64,000 bases of DNA from Bacillota bacterium (GTDB taxonomy: Bacteria; Bacillota; Clostridia; Christensenellales; Pumilibacteraceae). Below are positions 1 through 8,743 of the stretch, in pieces. Position numbers and translations under genes: made by a program. Under the pieces are notes generated by a model. That model saw nothing but the letters and a program-made list of their open reading frames with translations, was not told where the DNA came from and did not search any database. The stretch spans positions 1 through 64,000 of the forward strand of contig WRAY01000009.1 of assembly GCA_009779975.1 (NCBI GenBank). The letters run 5' to 3'. Position 1 is the first letter of the stretch. Every line of letters begins with the position of its first letter.

Positions 1-282
1 AGGTTTTTCGTGCATTAATTCAATTGCCAGTTTTCTGATAGTGCTTGCCGAAACAGAAACGAAAGATGTTATATTGTTGTGTGCAAACGGATAACAAGGT
101 TCAAACAGCGTTTTTTCCGCAAGTGGTTTAAACGCTATTTTTTTGTTTTCTTTGTCAAGTCCAATAGCAATATATTTCGGATACCCCAAAAGTTCAATTG
201 CGTTTTTGTTAAATGAAAAGCATCTTTGAGTTATTCTCACAGATGGTCTTTTTGTGTTTCCTATATTAAAATCAAAGTTCAT
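1..282 (-). CDS. Hypothetical protein, 3' part cut by window edge
   Basis: An open frame runs from an ATG at 282 leftwards off the window, giving 94 residues without a stop (begins MNFDFNIGNTKRP). I do not recognise the family. It is divergent from the Xre regulator at 352 and has its own consensus promoter at 289-317. The -10 box ends 6 nt before the ATG and there is no Shine-Dalgarno, so the mRNA would be leaderless. Codon use is AT-rich like its neighbours. A protein paired with a divergent HTH regulator suggests a regulated accessory gene, but nothing in the visible residues gives a function. Confidence 0.55.
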   Translation of the reverse strand, partial: MNFDFNIGNTKRPSVRITQRCFSFNKNAIELLGYPKYIAIGLDKENKKIAFKPLAEKTLFEPCYPFAHNNITSFVSVSASTIRKLAIELMHEKP

Positions 283-288
283 AATTAT

Positions 289-317
289 ATTATATTTGTA
301 GAAATTACGAATGTCAA
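289..317 (-). promoter_or_regulatory. Consensus promoter for the leftward gene
   Basis: Reading the minus strand, TTGACA (317-312) and TATAAT (294-289) are separated by exactly 17 bp. The -10 ends 6 nt before the ATG at 282. Confidence 0.7.
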
Positions 318-331
318 GCAAAAATTCGTAA
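305..331. promoter_or_regulatory. Candidate operator, inverted repeat between divergent genes
   Basis: TTACGAAT (305-312) and ATTCGTAA (324-331) form a perfect 8-bp inverted repeat with an 11-bp spacer. It overlaps the leftward -35 (312-317) and lies just upstream of the -10 (340-345) of the Xre gene. The arrangement fits autoregulation by the HTH protein encoded at 352; binding itself is inferred. Confidence 0.5.
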
Positions 332-351
332 AAATTACATATAATATTTAT

Positions 352-564
352 ATGTTTTTAGAAACTTTTGCAAAAGAATTAAAAGCGTTAAGACTTGAAA
401 AAAACTTAACCCAAAAAGAATTGGCAAGTTTTCTTGGTATCAATCATACATCAATAAGCGATTGGGAAAAACCTCGCAGCGAGCCTAGTTTGCAAATGTT
501 AGTTAAACTTGCAAGGTTTTTCAAAGTAACTGTTGGACAACTTTTGGGTGTTGAGGAAGATTAA
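352..564 (+). CDS. Xre-family HTH transcriptional regulator
   Basis: A 70-residue protein that is essentially one HTH_3 domain (residues about 6-60: KELKALRLEKNLTQ, then LGINHTSISDWE). It has no further domain, as in phage-type or toxin-antitoxin-type regulators. An in-frame upstream ATG at 226 would extend it, but those residues are not HTH-like. TATAAT at 340-345 ends 6 nt before the ATG at 352, so 352 is chosen and the transcript is predicted leaderless. It probably controls itself and the divergent gene through the inverted repeat at 305-331. Confidence 0.8.
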   Translation: MFLETFAKELKALRLEKNLTQKELASFLGINHTSISDWEKPRSEPSLQMLVKLARFFKVTVGQLLGVEED

Positions 565-571
565 AATAAAC

Positions 572-601
572 TGTAGGGGCGGGCATTGACCGCCCGCACA
601 T
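572..601. repeat. 30-bp palindromic R element (TGTAGGGG...CCCGCACA type)
   Basis: Starts TGTAGGGG and ends CGCCCGCACA, with GGGCGG and CCGCCC pairing around a short loop. It lies 8 bp after the Xre gene stop and could serve as a 3' hairpin, but no T-tract follows. Confidence 0.75.
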
Positions 602-645
602 TAAAAAAACATTCATCCTAATTCAACAAATATTTTAAATTGTTC

Positions 646-3600
646 TTATCCTTTTGTTGCTGCGACTTCTTTTAGGGGGGTGTTTTGTTTTGGTTTTTCG
701 CTTTTTTGTTTTGGTTTTTTTCCTGCAAGAAGTTCACTTTTGATTTCTTTTGCCGTTTTGTCAATGTGACTTAAGACTTTGCTTTTTGATAGGAAGAAGT
801 CTCTTGACCAAATTCTCAAAATGTGCCAGCCGCGACTTTCGAGAAATTTTGCTCTGAACACATCTCTTTCAAGAACTGAGGGCGATGAAGCATAGGCATC
901 ATAGTCACACTCAATTCCGAGAAGATAGCGGTCGAGGTCTTTGTCATAGATAGCGAGTGAAAGTTTGCTCGAACTGTTGCCGACACCGATATCAACAATA
1001 TGCCCCATTTTTTCGAGTGATTTTTTTAACTCAGTTGTTATTTTTTCGCATTCAGTTTGATGTTTTGTTTGTTGGATTGCAAGAGTTGACAAAAGAAGTT
1101 TGACTTCATTTGCTGCACCGATTGAAACGCTTCTTGCGTATTCAAGATATTTTTTGAATAATTTCGGTCCTAAGTTTTTTGATGAGTCAACATTCAACTC
1201 TTCCGGCTCAATGCTTGTCACTAAATAAATTTTACTCTTTGCTCTTGTCACTGCAACATTTAGTCTGTTTTCGCCGCCTTCAAGATTCAAGGGACCAAAA
1301 TGAGCGGTTACTTTGTCGTGTTCGTTTCTAGCGTAGCCGACGCTGAAAATGATTATGTCTCTTTCGTCTCCTTGGACATTTTCAAGATTTTTGACAAACA
1401 AACTGACATCTTCACCATGTTCAAACCTGTTTCGCTCCGCTGTTATCATTGCCCTGAAATTTGCATCCGTCATGCATTCTTCGTCAATTAAGTCACTAAT
1501 GTATGCGCCTTGCTCAGCGTTGAAAGTAATAACTCCGACGGTTTCATTATTTTTCCGATTTTTCAGCGTTTTTTTGATTAGTTCAACAACTTTTCTCGCC
1601 TCTTCCTCGTTGTGGCGGTCAATCCATCTCCCCTCAACTTTAATCCGCTCAATCGGTTTTGCCGACATGTTTCTTCCCATATTTGGTGCGACTTGCAATT
1701 TTGAATGATAGTAGGCATAGTTTGAGAAGTTGATAAGTTCTTCATGCCGTGAGCGATAGTGATAATTAAGATTAGATGAATGAAATCTTGATGTCGCCAA
1801 ATCCAGCAAACTCTCAACTTCTAGTGCCGCTTGAGTGTTCATGTCCATGTCATCATCATCATTACCCATGAATCGGCGCAAGAAGTGTGCCGTTGGTCTT
1901 AATTGTTTGTTATCGCCCGCAATTGCAATATGTTTTCCTCGATAGATTGTCGGAAGCGCCGCTTCAATGAAGACTTGTGATGCTTCGTCAAAGAGTATCA
2001 AATCAAACAAGCCTGCTTTTAGCGGGAGTAGAGTTGAGACACTCTCGGGGGATAGAAGCCAGCAAGGATAGAGGGTGAATAGCAGTTCAGAATACAATTC
2101 AACTAATTTTCTAATCGGCAGGAAATTTTGACTTTTTGAAATTTGATAAAAAAAGTTGTTGTGTTCGGGATTTGAGTTATAGAGCGTTTTGTAGTCGTTT
2201 TTGAAATTGTCTTCGCAAAGTTCTCTGACAACCTTTTGTTGTTCGGACTTTAGTGAAATAATCCTGTTTTTAATATTCTCAAAATCCATTATTTTTGAGA
2301 GAGGCAGTTGATATTTTGCTTCGGATAAAACTATTTCATGATAAATTCTGATGCTGAGTATTCCGTCAATAATTTTGTGATATTCATTAACTGTTACAGA
2401 GTTTTCATAGGCAAATTTCAGAACAATTTTCTCTTCATCAGTGAAAGTTCTGAGGTTTATGTTCATGTCCCGAATGTCAACATAGTCATTCAACGCTGAA
2501 AGCAGCAGTTTTATTCCGGTTAGATTTCCCATCAAAATATGGTCAATGATTGTTGCAAAACCTTTTGAGTCTAAAACTCTTGAGAGCAGATACCATTCAC
2601 CGACATATGCTTTTGCTTCTTCCAAAGTTTCTGAAAAAACTTGTGTCATTTCTTTGACGCTAATTCTTTTTTCCTGCCTTTTCGCAGTGTATTTAATAAG
2701 CGGTTTCAAATCACTGATGTCCGGCAGGTTGTTTTCAATATAAAACCCCAAAAGTTGTCTCAAAAATGAAAACTTTGACATATCAAAAGGAACAAATCTT
2801 TTTGACAGGGTGTTGTTGAGATATGTTGTCACAGCGTTGAGAGTATGGACATCCAAATCTTTTTTGACATGCTCAACAAAAGGATTAGATTTTTGCATCT
2901 CAACTTTTTTGTAGTATAATTCCGCTTTCTTTTTCTCACTGATACTTCTTATTGCATCACTTAGTTGTTTGTGACAAAGTGACATAAGACGGGGAGTTAG
3001 GAGCATTTTTTCATAGATTGCATACTCGCCGTCGCCTTTGTTGATAATGCGGCTTTGTGCATACATTTGTTGAAGCGACAATCCGAAAGGGGAAGGGGTG
3101 AAAAGAGTTTGGGAGATGCTTTCTAAATGTGCTATCTCAGCGTCCAATGTTCCTGTTACATCTTGATATGCCAATTTATGTTCATTAATGTTGACGATTT
3201 CTTGTCCCAGAACATCCAAATGCTGTGTTTTGACCTTTTCAAAAAATGACAACTTTTCTTTTTCGGGGTCAATGATATACATTGCTTTTGAGTTGAGTGA
3301 GCCGAGACGGTTAAAAACAACATCAAGAGCCGCTTTTTTTTGAGAAACGACCAAAACTCTTTTGTTTTTGCAAAGTGCATCGGTTATGGTGTTGACAATC
3401 GTTTGGCTTTTTCCTGTTCCGGGCGGACCATAGATCACCATGTTTCCATGTTGATTTAGTTCGCTTATTGCTTTTTCTTGGGCATAGTCAAGAGAATGGA
3501 CAGTGAAAATATTTTTGTCGGCATTTTTGATTTTCTTCGGAGTTTTATTTTCAAGTAAAGATGCTATAGCCTCGTTTGTCAGATTTTTTTTCTCTAAAGC

Positions 3601-4449
3601 GGTGTAGTCATTATAGATTGAATTTGCAAGAGGAAATCGACCGACAACCGCACAATTTTTGACAGTTAATCTTGAGCCGGCAGTTGGCTCTTTCAACGAG
3701 TCAAAACTCATCATTCCTTTGCGTGAGGGGTTTGTTATGTCAAAACCATATTTATTTAAATAACGCAAAACATCATCAACGCTTTTAAAACCGGCATCGA
3801 GCAAACTATCGAATTCCATGTTTATCTCGTCAAGATTAATTTTTAGAGGTCTTGAATAAGCAGTTAAAAAAACTTTGTTGAGTTGGATTGCATCGCCGTC
3901 TTTTAATTCAAGGGAAACTGAACTCTCATTATCGGATATGTTGATGACAACGGGAAACAAAAGCAAGGGGGCTTTGACTGCAATATCCCGACCGATATAG
4001 CCTTCAATAAAAGGATAGCCGACAAACATTTCATATCGCCCTGTTTCTCTTTCAAAATCTTCCAGTGAGCGTTTGAGATTTTTGAGACGGCTTATTTGAG
4101 ATGACATCAGGTTTTTCTCTTCTTGCAAAATTTTTGCTTCACTTTTTGGTTTTTCTTCTTCTTGCGGCACAGCATTTTTGACTTTTCCTTTTCCTTTCGC
4201 TTCACTAACTTTGCTTTTTTTCAAGGCGTCTAAAATCTGCTCTTTTCTTTTTTTGGAAATTATTTCATGGCTGGGTTTTTTGCCTGTCCACAAAAAATTG
4301 ACAAACGCTTCAATCTCAGCGTCATCTCCTTCCAAAATTTTTCCAATATCATATGTATAGGTTTGAGATGCTTTTTTTGCATACAAACTCCTGTTTTTTC
4401 CGCTTATTTCAATAAGTCTGTCTTTATAAAATTTGTAGATTTTTTTCAT
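646..4449 (-). CDS. Large SF1 DNA/RNA helicase with DUF4011-like N-terminus and C-terminal Vsr-like nuclease
   Basis: About 1267 residues from ATG 4449, preceded by GGAGGA; an upstream in-frame ATG at 4506 lacks a ribosome binding site. The N-terminus (DRLIEISGKNRSLY) resembles the DUF4011 start. Walker A GPPGTGKS lies near residue 340, the DEAS Walker B near 816 in the AAA_11/AAA_12 style, and motif VI (NVAVTRAKSKIYL) in the last third. From about residue 1170, ECDYDAY followed by LESRGWHILRIWS matches the PD-(D/E)XK/Vsr-like (MTES_1575) fold. Such helicase-nuclease fusions are often in accessory or defence settings; a role in cutting foreign or damaged nucleic acid is inferred. No methyltransferase or partner gene is adjacent. 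The C-terminus is Lys-rich. Confidence 0.85.
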   Translation of the reverse strand: MKKIYKFYKDRLIEISGKNRSLYAKKASQTYTYDIGKILEGDDAEIEAFVNFLWTGKKPSHEIISKKRKEQILDALKKSKVSEAKGKGKVKNAVPQEEEKPKSEAKILQEEKNLMSSQISRLKNLKRSLEDFERETGRYEMFVGYPFIEGYIGRDIAVKAPLLLFPVVINISDNESSVSLELKDGDAIQLNKVFLTAYSRPLKINLDEINMEFDSLLDAGFKSVDDVLRYLNKYGFDITNPSRKGMMSFDSLKEPTAGSRLTVKNCAVVGRFPLANSIYNDYTALEKKNLTNEAIASLLENKTPKKIKNADKNIFTVHSLDYAQEKAISELNQHGNMVIYGPPGTGKSQTIVNTITDALCKNKRVLVVSQKKAALDVVFNRLGSLNSKAMYIIDPEKEKLSFFEKVKTQHLDVLGQEIVNINEHKLAYQDVTGTLDAEIAHLESISQTLFTPSPFGLSLQQMYAQSRIINKGDGEYAIYEKMLLTPRLMSLCHKQLSDAIRSISEKKKAELYYKKVEMQKSNPFVEHVKKDLDVHTLNAVTTYLNNTLSKRFVPFDMSKFSFLRQLLGFYIENNLPDISDLKPLIKYTAKRQEKRISVKEMTQVFSETLEEAKAYVGEWYLLSRVLDSKGFATIIDHILMGNLTGIKLLLSALNDYVDIRDMNINLRTFTDEEKIVLKFAYENSVTVNEYHKIIDGILSIRIYHEIVLSEAKYQLPLSKIMDFENIKNRIISLKSEQQKVVRELCEDNFKNDYKTLYNSNPEHNNFFYQISKSQNFLPIRKLVELYSELLFTLYPCWLLSPESVSTLLPLKAGLFDLILFDEASQVFIEAALPTIYRGKHIAIAGDNKQLRPTAHFLRRFMGNDDDDMDMNTQAALEVESLLDLATSRFHSSNLNYHYRSRHEELINFSNYAYYHSKLQVAPNMGRNMSAKPIERIKVEGRWIDRHNEEEARKVVELIKKTLKNRKNNETVGVITFNAEQGAYISDLIDEECMTDANFRAMITAERNRFEHGEDVSLFVKNLENVQGDERDIIIFSVGYARNEHDKVTAHFGPLNLEGGENRLNVAVTRAKSKIYLVTSIEPEELNVDSSKNLGPKLFKKYLEYARSVSIGAANEVKLLLSTLAIQQTKHQTECEKITTELKKSLEKMGHIVDIGVGNSSSKLSLAIYDKDLDRYLLGIECDYDAYASSPSVLERDVFRAKFLESRGWHILRIWSRDFFLSKSKVLSHIDKTAKEIKSELLAGKKPKQKSEKPKQNTPLKEVAATKG

Positions 4450-4497
4450 TTTTGGTTTCCTCCAGTCAGCAACAATAATGATATCACAACAAAAGAA

Positions 4498-4670
4498 ATA
4501 AGTCAATTCTTTTGTGTCAAAAAATAACTTTTTCTAACGAGTAATCTTTGAAGAAATCCTACGATTTTGATTCAAACAATAAGTCAATTCTTTTTAGTCA
4601 AAAACATAATTTTTTCTGCAATCTAATCATTGAAGAAATCTTGCGATTTTGACTCAAAAAACAAGTCAAG
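4498..4670. repeat. Direct tandem repeat, period about 81 bp, two copies plus a partial third
   Basis: Unit 1 begins ATAAGTCAATTC at 4498 and unit 2 repeats it at 4579. Both continue with a shared TTTTTCT segment, TGAAGAAATC and CGATTTTGA. A third start (ACAAGTCAAG) appears at 4661 directly before the promoter of the next gene. The repeat sits between divergent genes and could hold regulator sites. Confidence 0.65.
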
Positions 4671-4673
4671 TTA

Positions 4674-4702
4674 TTGACACATTTTTTGTTTTGTGATAAT
4701 AT
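4674..4702 (+). promoter_or_regulatory. Promoter of the Pr6Pr-like gene
   Basis: TTGACA (4674-4679), 17 bp, TAATAT (4697-4702), overlapping the alternative GATAAT at 4695-4700. The ATG at 4712 follows 9 nt later, so the mRNA has little or no leader. Confidence 0.65.
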
Positions 4703-4711
4703 AGAATTAAC

Positions 4712-5473
4712 ATGAATAATTTACTTTCTTTAAGAAAAAACAGGATTTTTGCACTTTGTTTTAGAGTTATTGCTTTTTCTGTGTGCTTGTTTGGCATTTT
4801 GTGGCGGATAGGTATATTTTTTGGATATTTTCACGGAGTGATTTTTTTGTATTTCACTCTTCAAACAAATATTGCGGTCACCGTATTATTTGGATACTTG
4901 ATTGTCAAAACTGCGATTTCACTAAAAAAAGAAGGAATAAATGGTTGCAATGAATTTAATCCGAGAATATCGGTGGCAATTATGATTGCCATAACATTTG
5001 TTCTTATCGGTTTTTGGATGGTGCTTGCTCCGGCAGGGGCAAGGGAATTTCCGGACAGAACCTATCTTTTGGGGTCATTTGACAATTTGAGTGTTCATTT
5101 GATAGCGCCGCTTTTAATGCTTGCAGACTATGCGATGTTTTCAAAAGGCGGTCAGTTAAAAGGCAGAGACCCTTTCCTTTTTCTCATTATTCCCGTTCTC
5201 TACACTATCTCGGTTATGATTTTGGGGGCAACAAGAACAGTAGTTTTTTATACTCCCGGTCTTACTTATCCGTCTTATTTCCCATACTTTTTCATGGATT
5301 TTAATGAAATAGGGCTGTTGATGATACCTTTCATGGTTGCTATGACCGCTTTTTATCTGGGTTTAGGTCTCTTTCTCCGGTTTATTGACAAAAAAAGAGT
5401 GAGAAAGAAGAAAGAAAAGTCAGATGAAGAAACGGAAATAACTGAAGAATGTATTAGTCCTCTTCAAGAGTAG
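4712..5473 (+). CDS. Pr6Pr-like integral membrane protein
   Basis: 253 residues with about six hydrophobic segments. The pattern fits the Pr6Pr family: YFTLQTNI after helix 2, a conserved His in LSVHLIAPLLMLADY, and SYFPYFFMDFNE before the last helices. The function of this family is unknown. The C-terminus is a cytoplasmic tail of Lys and Glu residues. There is no Shine-Dalgarno; the -10 box ends 9 nt upstream. Its last 20 bp overlap the convergent gene at 5454-5729. Confidence 0.7.
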   Translation: MNNLLSLRKNRIFALCFRVIAFSVCLFGILWRIGIFFGYFHGVIFLYFTLQTNIAVTVLFGYLIVKTAISLKKEGINGCNEFNPRISVAIMIAITFVLIGFWMVLAPAGAREFPDRTYLLGSFDNLSVHLIAPLLMLADYAMFSKGGQLKGRDPFLFLIIPVLYTISVMILGATRTVVFYTPGLTYPSYFPYFFMDFNEIGLLMIPFMVAMTAFYLGLGLFLRFIDKKRVRKKKEKSDEETEITEECISPLQE

Positions 5474-5729
5474 AGTCATCCACTTTTTCTTTTAGTATTT
5501 GTGAAATGCAATTAATAGATTCTAAAGCATGTTCAAGATGAGTGAAAAGTCTTTTTTCTCTCATCTTTTCTTTTTTCTCATTATCTTTGAAATCTTCACA
5601 ATTTTCAAATTGAATTTGTTGTTTTTGATGTTTTGAACAAAAACCGTTGTTCAATCTTGAGAAATGAGAACTCCACTTTTTGTAATAAGATGAATAATGT
5701 GTGCAGTTTTTGCAAATTGATTTTTTCAT
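5454..5729 (-). CDS. Small Cys/His-rich protein of unknown function
   Basis: 91 residues from an ATG preceded by AAGGAG. The N-terminal half has CKNC at residues 6-9, FCSKH near 31 and a further Cys near 44, suggesting one zinc site. The C-terminal half is Lys/Glu-rich and likely helical. It overlaps the 3' end of the Pr6Pr-like gene on the other strand. I do not recognise the family. Confidence 0.55.
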   Translation of the reverse strand: MKKSICKNCTHYSSYYKKWSSHFSRLNNGFCSKHQKQQIQFENCEDFKDNEKKEKMREKRLFTHLEHALESINCISQILKEKVDDSTLEED

Positions 5730-5754
5730 ATAAAATTACTCCTTATGTCATAGG

Positions 5755-5772
5755 GGTGAAATAATTTTCACC
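5755..5772. promoter_or_regulatory. Perfect 18-bp palindrome in the 5' region of the Cys-rich gene
   Basis: GGTGAAA, TAAT, TTTCACC. It lies between a likely minus-strand -10 (TATAAT, 5790-5785) and the AAGGAG of the gene starting at 5729, near the predicted transcription start. Either an operator or a short 5' stem-loop; the sequence does not decide. Confidence 0.5.
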
Positions 5773-5864
5773 TTACTATCTAGCATTATATATTAATTAA
5801 CTATGGCAATGTAAAAATATAGCCAATGGGAGTAAAAAAATTTAGGAATAAGTGTTTTTTATAA

Positions 5865-6310
5865 AGTGCGGGCGATTAATAATCGCCCCTACAGTTATTT
5901 TGACTAGTTCTTTTCAACAAATAATAATTTATTGCAAGGGCGGTTAGTTTCACATTGTGCGGGATGCCGAGCGGCGTCCCCTACGAGATTTTTATTGTGT
6001 GATATTCGGGAGAAAATTAAATTGCAGGGGCGAGCAACGCAAGCCCGATTAAATTATCAATATTATGTTGTCCATTATTCGGGTTCGCGTTGCTCACCCC
6101 TACAATTTTGTTGATTTGTGGTTGTTATGTGGTTCGTGGTTGTCGTTTAACATTGTGCGGGCGGCAGAGTGCCGCCCCTACAGTTTTTTGACGAGTTCTT
6201 TTCAACACATATTTAATTATGTTGTCTAGTATTCGGGTTCGCGTTGCTCACCCCTACAGTTTTGTTGGTTTGTTTTTAATGTAGGGGCGGCAACCTGCCG
6301 CCCGCACATT
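5865..6310. repeat. Cluster of R elements, no gene
   Basis: This 0.7-kb gap between genes holds at least six palindromic R elements: GGGCGATT/ATCGCCC at 5869, GGATGCCG/GGCGTCCC near 5960, a GAGCAACGC pair facing each other at 6027-6107, GGCGGCA/TGCCGCCC at 6158, a further GTTGCTCACCCC unit near 6245 and a GGCAACCTGCC unit near 6285. Between them TTTTGACGAGTTCTTTTCAA recurs near 5900 and 6186. I see no coding potential; short frames here are repeat shadows. Confidence 0.75.
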
Positions 6311-6446
6311 ATTTAATTTTGACGAGTGATATTCTGGAGTGGGTATAAATTATGGGGGTGATTGCATGTTCGAATGAATTTATTTTTTAATGAAATATCA
6401 TCCCTAATTAAAGCGAAAATTAAGAATATAACCCTGTATAAAATGC

Positions 6447-6475
6447 TTGACAAAGAAAAGTATCTGGGTTATACT
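6447..6475 (+). promoter_or_regulatory. Promoter of the DUF4143 ATPase gene
   Basis: TTGACA (6447-6452), 17 bp, TATACT (6470-6475). The ATG at 6484 follows after 8 nt, predicting a leaderless mRNA. Confidence 0.7.
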
Positions 6476-6483
6476 CCTTGTGC

Positions 6484-7797
6484 ATGAAAAATAAAGAAGC
6501 AAAAACTATTATTCGCCCAGACTACCTTGAGCCGATTAAAGGCTTTATTGATGATGGGGAATTTGTCAAAATTATTACCGGTCTTCGCAGGAGCGGAAAG
6601 TCGGAACTCATGAAAATGATTAAATCAGAAGTTGTTTCTCGCGGAGTGGGCGAGGAGCATATTATCTTTTTGGACTTTGAAGAACTTTGGCTATTGGATA
6701 TGAGAACTCCTGTTAAACTAGCGGAGTTTATATTGTCTAAGATGACGGACAATAAAAAATACTATCTATTTTTTGATGAGATTCAAATCGTTGAAAATTG
6801 GGAACAAGTTATTGTTGGGCTTCGCAAGAAAAACACCGATATTTATGTCACCGGCTCAAATTCAAAACTACTTGCCGGAGAGTGGTCAACTCTTCTTGGA
6901 GGAAGGTGTTTGATTTTTACAATGCATACTCTTTCTTATGGTGAATTTGTTGATTTTAGAAAAAAACAAAACATTGAACCTCAGTCGTATATTCTCTATG
7001 ATAAAGAGACGAAGGAAATTATTTATGATAAAAAAAGCGATATGATTCTCGCTTCTCAAGGCAGTTATTTAGATGATTATTTCGACTTCGGCGGTTTTCC
7101 TGCCCTATCAATTTATCCATATTCACTAGTCAAATCACAAAAAATTGTCAGAGATATTTATAGTACGGCTCTTTACAAAGATGTAGTTCAGCGTTATAAT
7201 ATTCGCAATAATGACCTTTTGAACAGAATTGTTGCATACCTTTTTGATAATGTTGGAAACCTAACCTCTCTCAAAAACATTCAAGCGTCACTCTTGGGCA
7301 GCGGAAGAAAGGTTGATCCGGAAACTATCGCCAATTATGTCGGTTATTTGGAAGAGGCTTTCATTATTAAAAAAGCCGCCCCTTATGATATTAAAGGACG
7401 AGGACTGCTTGACAGCGTTGGAAAATATTATCTTGGAGATCACAGCCTTCAATACAGTGTTCGCGGTATTCGAGTTGACAAAAAACAAGGAGTGCTGGAA
7501 AATATTGTTTTCAAGGATTTGCAAAGACGAGGTTATGAGGTTTATGTCGGACGGATTGGAGAAAAGGAAGTTGATTTTGTTGCGGAAAAGAAACATGAAA
7601 ATGAGAAAGTCTATGTCCAAGTTTGCTTGGAATTTTCCTCAAAAGAGGTTTTCGAGCGAGAATTCTCGTCACTAAAACTAATATCTGACAATTATCCAAA
7701 ATATGTTGTCAATATGGACAGACATTCTTCAAACTTTACTGATGAGGGCATTGTTGCAATTTCTCTTGATAAATTTCTTTTGAAAGAAAGTCTATAA
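6484..7797 (+). CDS. AAA_14/DUF4143 ATPase
   Basis: About 437 residues. Walker A is GLRRSGKSELM, Walker B is YYLFFDEIQ, and VTGSNSKLL plus LGGRCL fit the AAA_14 (arsA-like) N-domain. The C-terminal half has the DUF4143 nuclease-like pattern EVDFVAEK followed by VYVQVCLE. These proteins are common, patchily distributed and of uncertain function, sometimes proposed as accessory or defence ATPases. A TTG at 6478 is also in frame, but ATG 6484 fits the promoter. It is monocistronic and followed by R elements. Confidence 0.85.
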   Translation: MKNKEAKTIIRPDYLEPIKGFIDDGEFVKIITGLRRSGKSELMKMIKSEVVSRGVGEEHIIFLDFEELWLLDMRTPVKLAEFILSKMTDNKKYYLFFDEIQIVENWEQVIVGLRKKNTDIYVTGSNSKLLAGEWSTLLGGRCLIFTMHTLSYGEFVDFRKKQNIEPQSYILYDKETKEIIYDKKSDMILASQGSYLDDYFDFGGFPALSIYPYSLVKSQKIVRDIYSTALYKDVVQRYNIRNNDLLNRIVAYLFDNVGNLTSLKNIQASLLGSGRKVDPETIANYVGYLEEAFIIKKAAPYDIKGRGLLDSVGKYYLGDHSLQYSVRGIRVDKKQGVLENIVFKDLQRRGYEVYVGRIGEKEVDFVAEKKHENEKVYVQVCLEFSSKEVFEREFSSLKLISDNYPKYVVNMDRHSSNFTDEGIVAISLDKFLLKESL

Positions 7798-7829
7798 ATC
7801 GCTTTACTATCATTATTATTCGTGTGAAT

Positions 7830-7912
7830 ATTAATAATCGCCCCTACAGTTTTTTGACGAGTTCTTTTCAACACATAACTATTTATGCAGGGGCGGTCAG
7901 TTTCACATTGTT
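7830..7912. repeat. Partial R element pair downstream of the ATPase gene
   Basis: Half of the GATTAATAATCGCCCCTAC element is followed by the TTTTGACGAGTTCTTTTCAA segment and a GCAGGGGCGGTCAG piece. The rest of the gap to 8024 is AT-rich with nothing recognisable. Confidence 0.55.
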
Positions 7913-8024
7913 AATGAAGTTAATAATCTTAGTTCTTTTAGAATATTTAATAATTACCTCAATTTTTTCACAAAAACTTGTCCAAAAAGTTTAAAAAAAA
8001 TTTTTAAAAAGTGGTGAAAAGTAG

Positions 8025-8053
8025 TTGACACTAATATTTTGTTGTTATATAAT
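8025..8053 (+). promoter_or_regulatory. Main promoter of the ribosomal protein super-operon
   Basis: Perfect TTGACA (8025-8030), 17 bp, TATAAT (8048-8053). Transcription should start near 8060, giving a leader of about 220 nt before rpsJ. Confidence 0.85.
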
Positions 8054-8059
8054 AGTCAG

Positions 8060-8282
8060 GCTGTGCATAAGACACAGCGATTTTTTCGTGAGTAATTAGG
8101 AAAAATTTGAGTGCTGCAATAAAGGCACTTTTTATATCCTGAAGTATATGACACACGAGAGCAAGTTGTTAAATAGTGATTAGTGATTAGTGATTAGTGA
8201 TTAGCGAGTGTTAAGTTAATTTTTAACAACCACCGACCACCAACCACCGACCACCAACCACCATTAAAACGGAGTTTTAATA
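8060..8282 (+). promoter_or_regulatory. S10-operon leader
   Basis: The leader begins with the stem CTGTG/CACAG (about 8071-8087) followed by a T-run, then AGTGCTGCAATAAAGGCACT, which can form a second hairpin followed by T residues. This resembles an attenuator, but I do not recognise a known r-protein binding motif. The distal half is the heptad hairpin at 8174-8263. AACGGAG serves rpsJ. Confidence 0.45.
8174..8263. repeat. Heptad-arm hairpin, GTGATTA type
   Basis: The left arm (8174-8204) is about four GTGATTA units. The right arm (8227-8262) is CACCGAC/CACCAAC units. The arms pair imperfectly across an AT-rich loop. Confidence 0.7.
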
Positions 8283-8591
8283 ATGGCTAGTCAAAAAATA
8301 AGAGTAAAATTAAAAGCATACGACAGCGAACTGCTTGATAAAAGCGCGGAAAGAATTTCTGAGGCTGCGAAAAAAACAGGAACAAAAGTTGTTGGACCTG
8401 TTCCGCTTCCGACGGAAAGGGAAATCATCACTATACTTCGTGCTGTCCATAAATATAAAGACAGCCGTGAGCAATTTGAGATGAGAACTCACAAGCGTCT
8501 TATCGACATCTACTCGCCTTCTGCAAAAACAGTCGATAGTTTGATGAAACTTGACTTGCCGGCAGGGGTGGATATACAGATAAAATTGTAA
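8283..8591 (+). CDS. rpsJ: 30S ribosomal protein S10
   Basis: 102 residues, normal length, with the S10 signature around residues 27-70 ([20 protein letters not shown], then EMRTHKR). It binds the 30S head and is also the NusE antitermination factor. First gene of the super-operon, about 220 nt after the transcription start, with a CGGAG ribosome binding site. Confidence 0.97.
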   Translation: MASQKIRVKLKAYDSELLDKSAERISEAAKKTGTKVVGPVPLPTEREIITILRAVHKYKDSREQFEMRTHKRLIDIYSPSAKTVDSLMKLDLPAGVDIQIKL

Positions 8592-8731
8592 CGCATAACG
8601 GCTAACGCATAACGCATAACGATTGTTAAAAATATTATCAACTTTCTTTTATGCTTGCGTTTGTTTAAGATTGTGCAAGAATCAAAAAATCAACATTCGT
8701 TATGCGTTATGCGTTATGCGTTATGCATTAA
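8590..8731. repeat. Heptad-arm hairpin, CGCATAA type
   Basis: The left arm has AACGCATAACG units (8590-8622) and the right arm TTATGCG units (8698-8730). The loop carries the core TGCGTTTG with AGATTGTGC that recurs in other copies of this type. Confidence 0.75.
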
Positions 8732-8743
8732 AAAAGGGAAACC

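Noticed and set aside
1300..1708. Plus-strand frames inside the large helicase gene
   Set aside because: They are antisense shadows of a long gene with clear motifs and lack start signals.
5932..6114. Open frames in the R element clusters (also 31732-32085 and 47376-47588)
   Set aside because: They consist of translated palindromes, have no ribosome binding sites and do not resemble proteins.
8174..8263. Heptad repeats as a CRISPR array
   Set aside because: Period is 7 bp with no unique spacers, the arms are inverted, and no cas genes are present.
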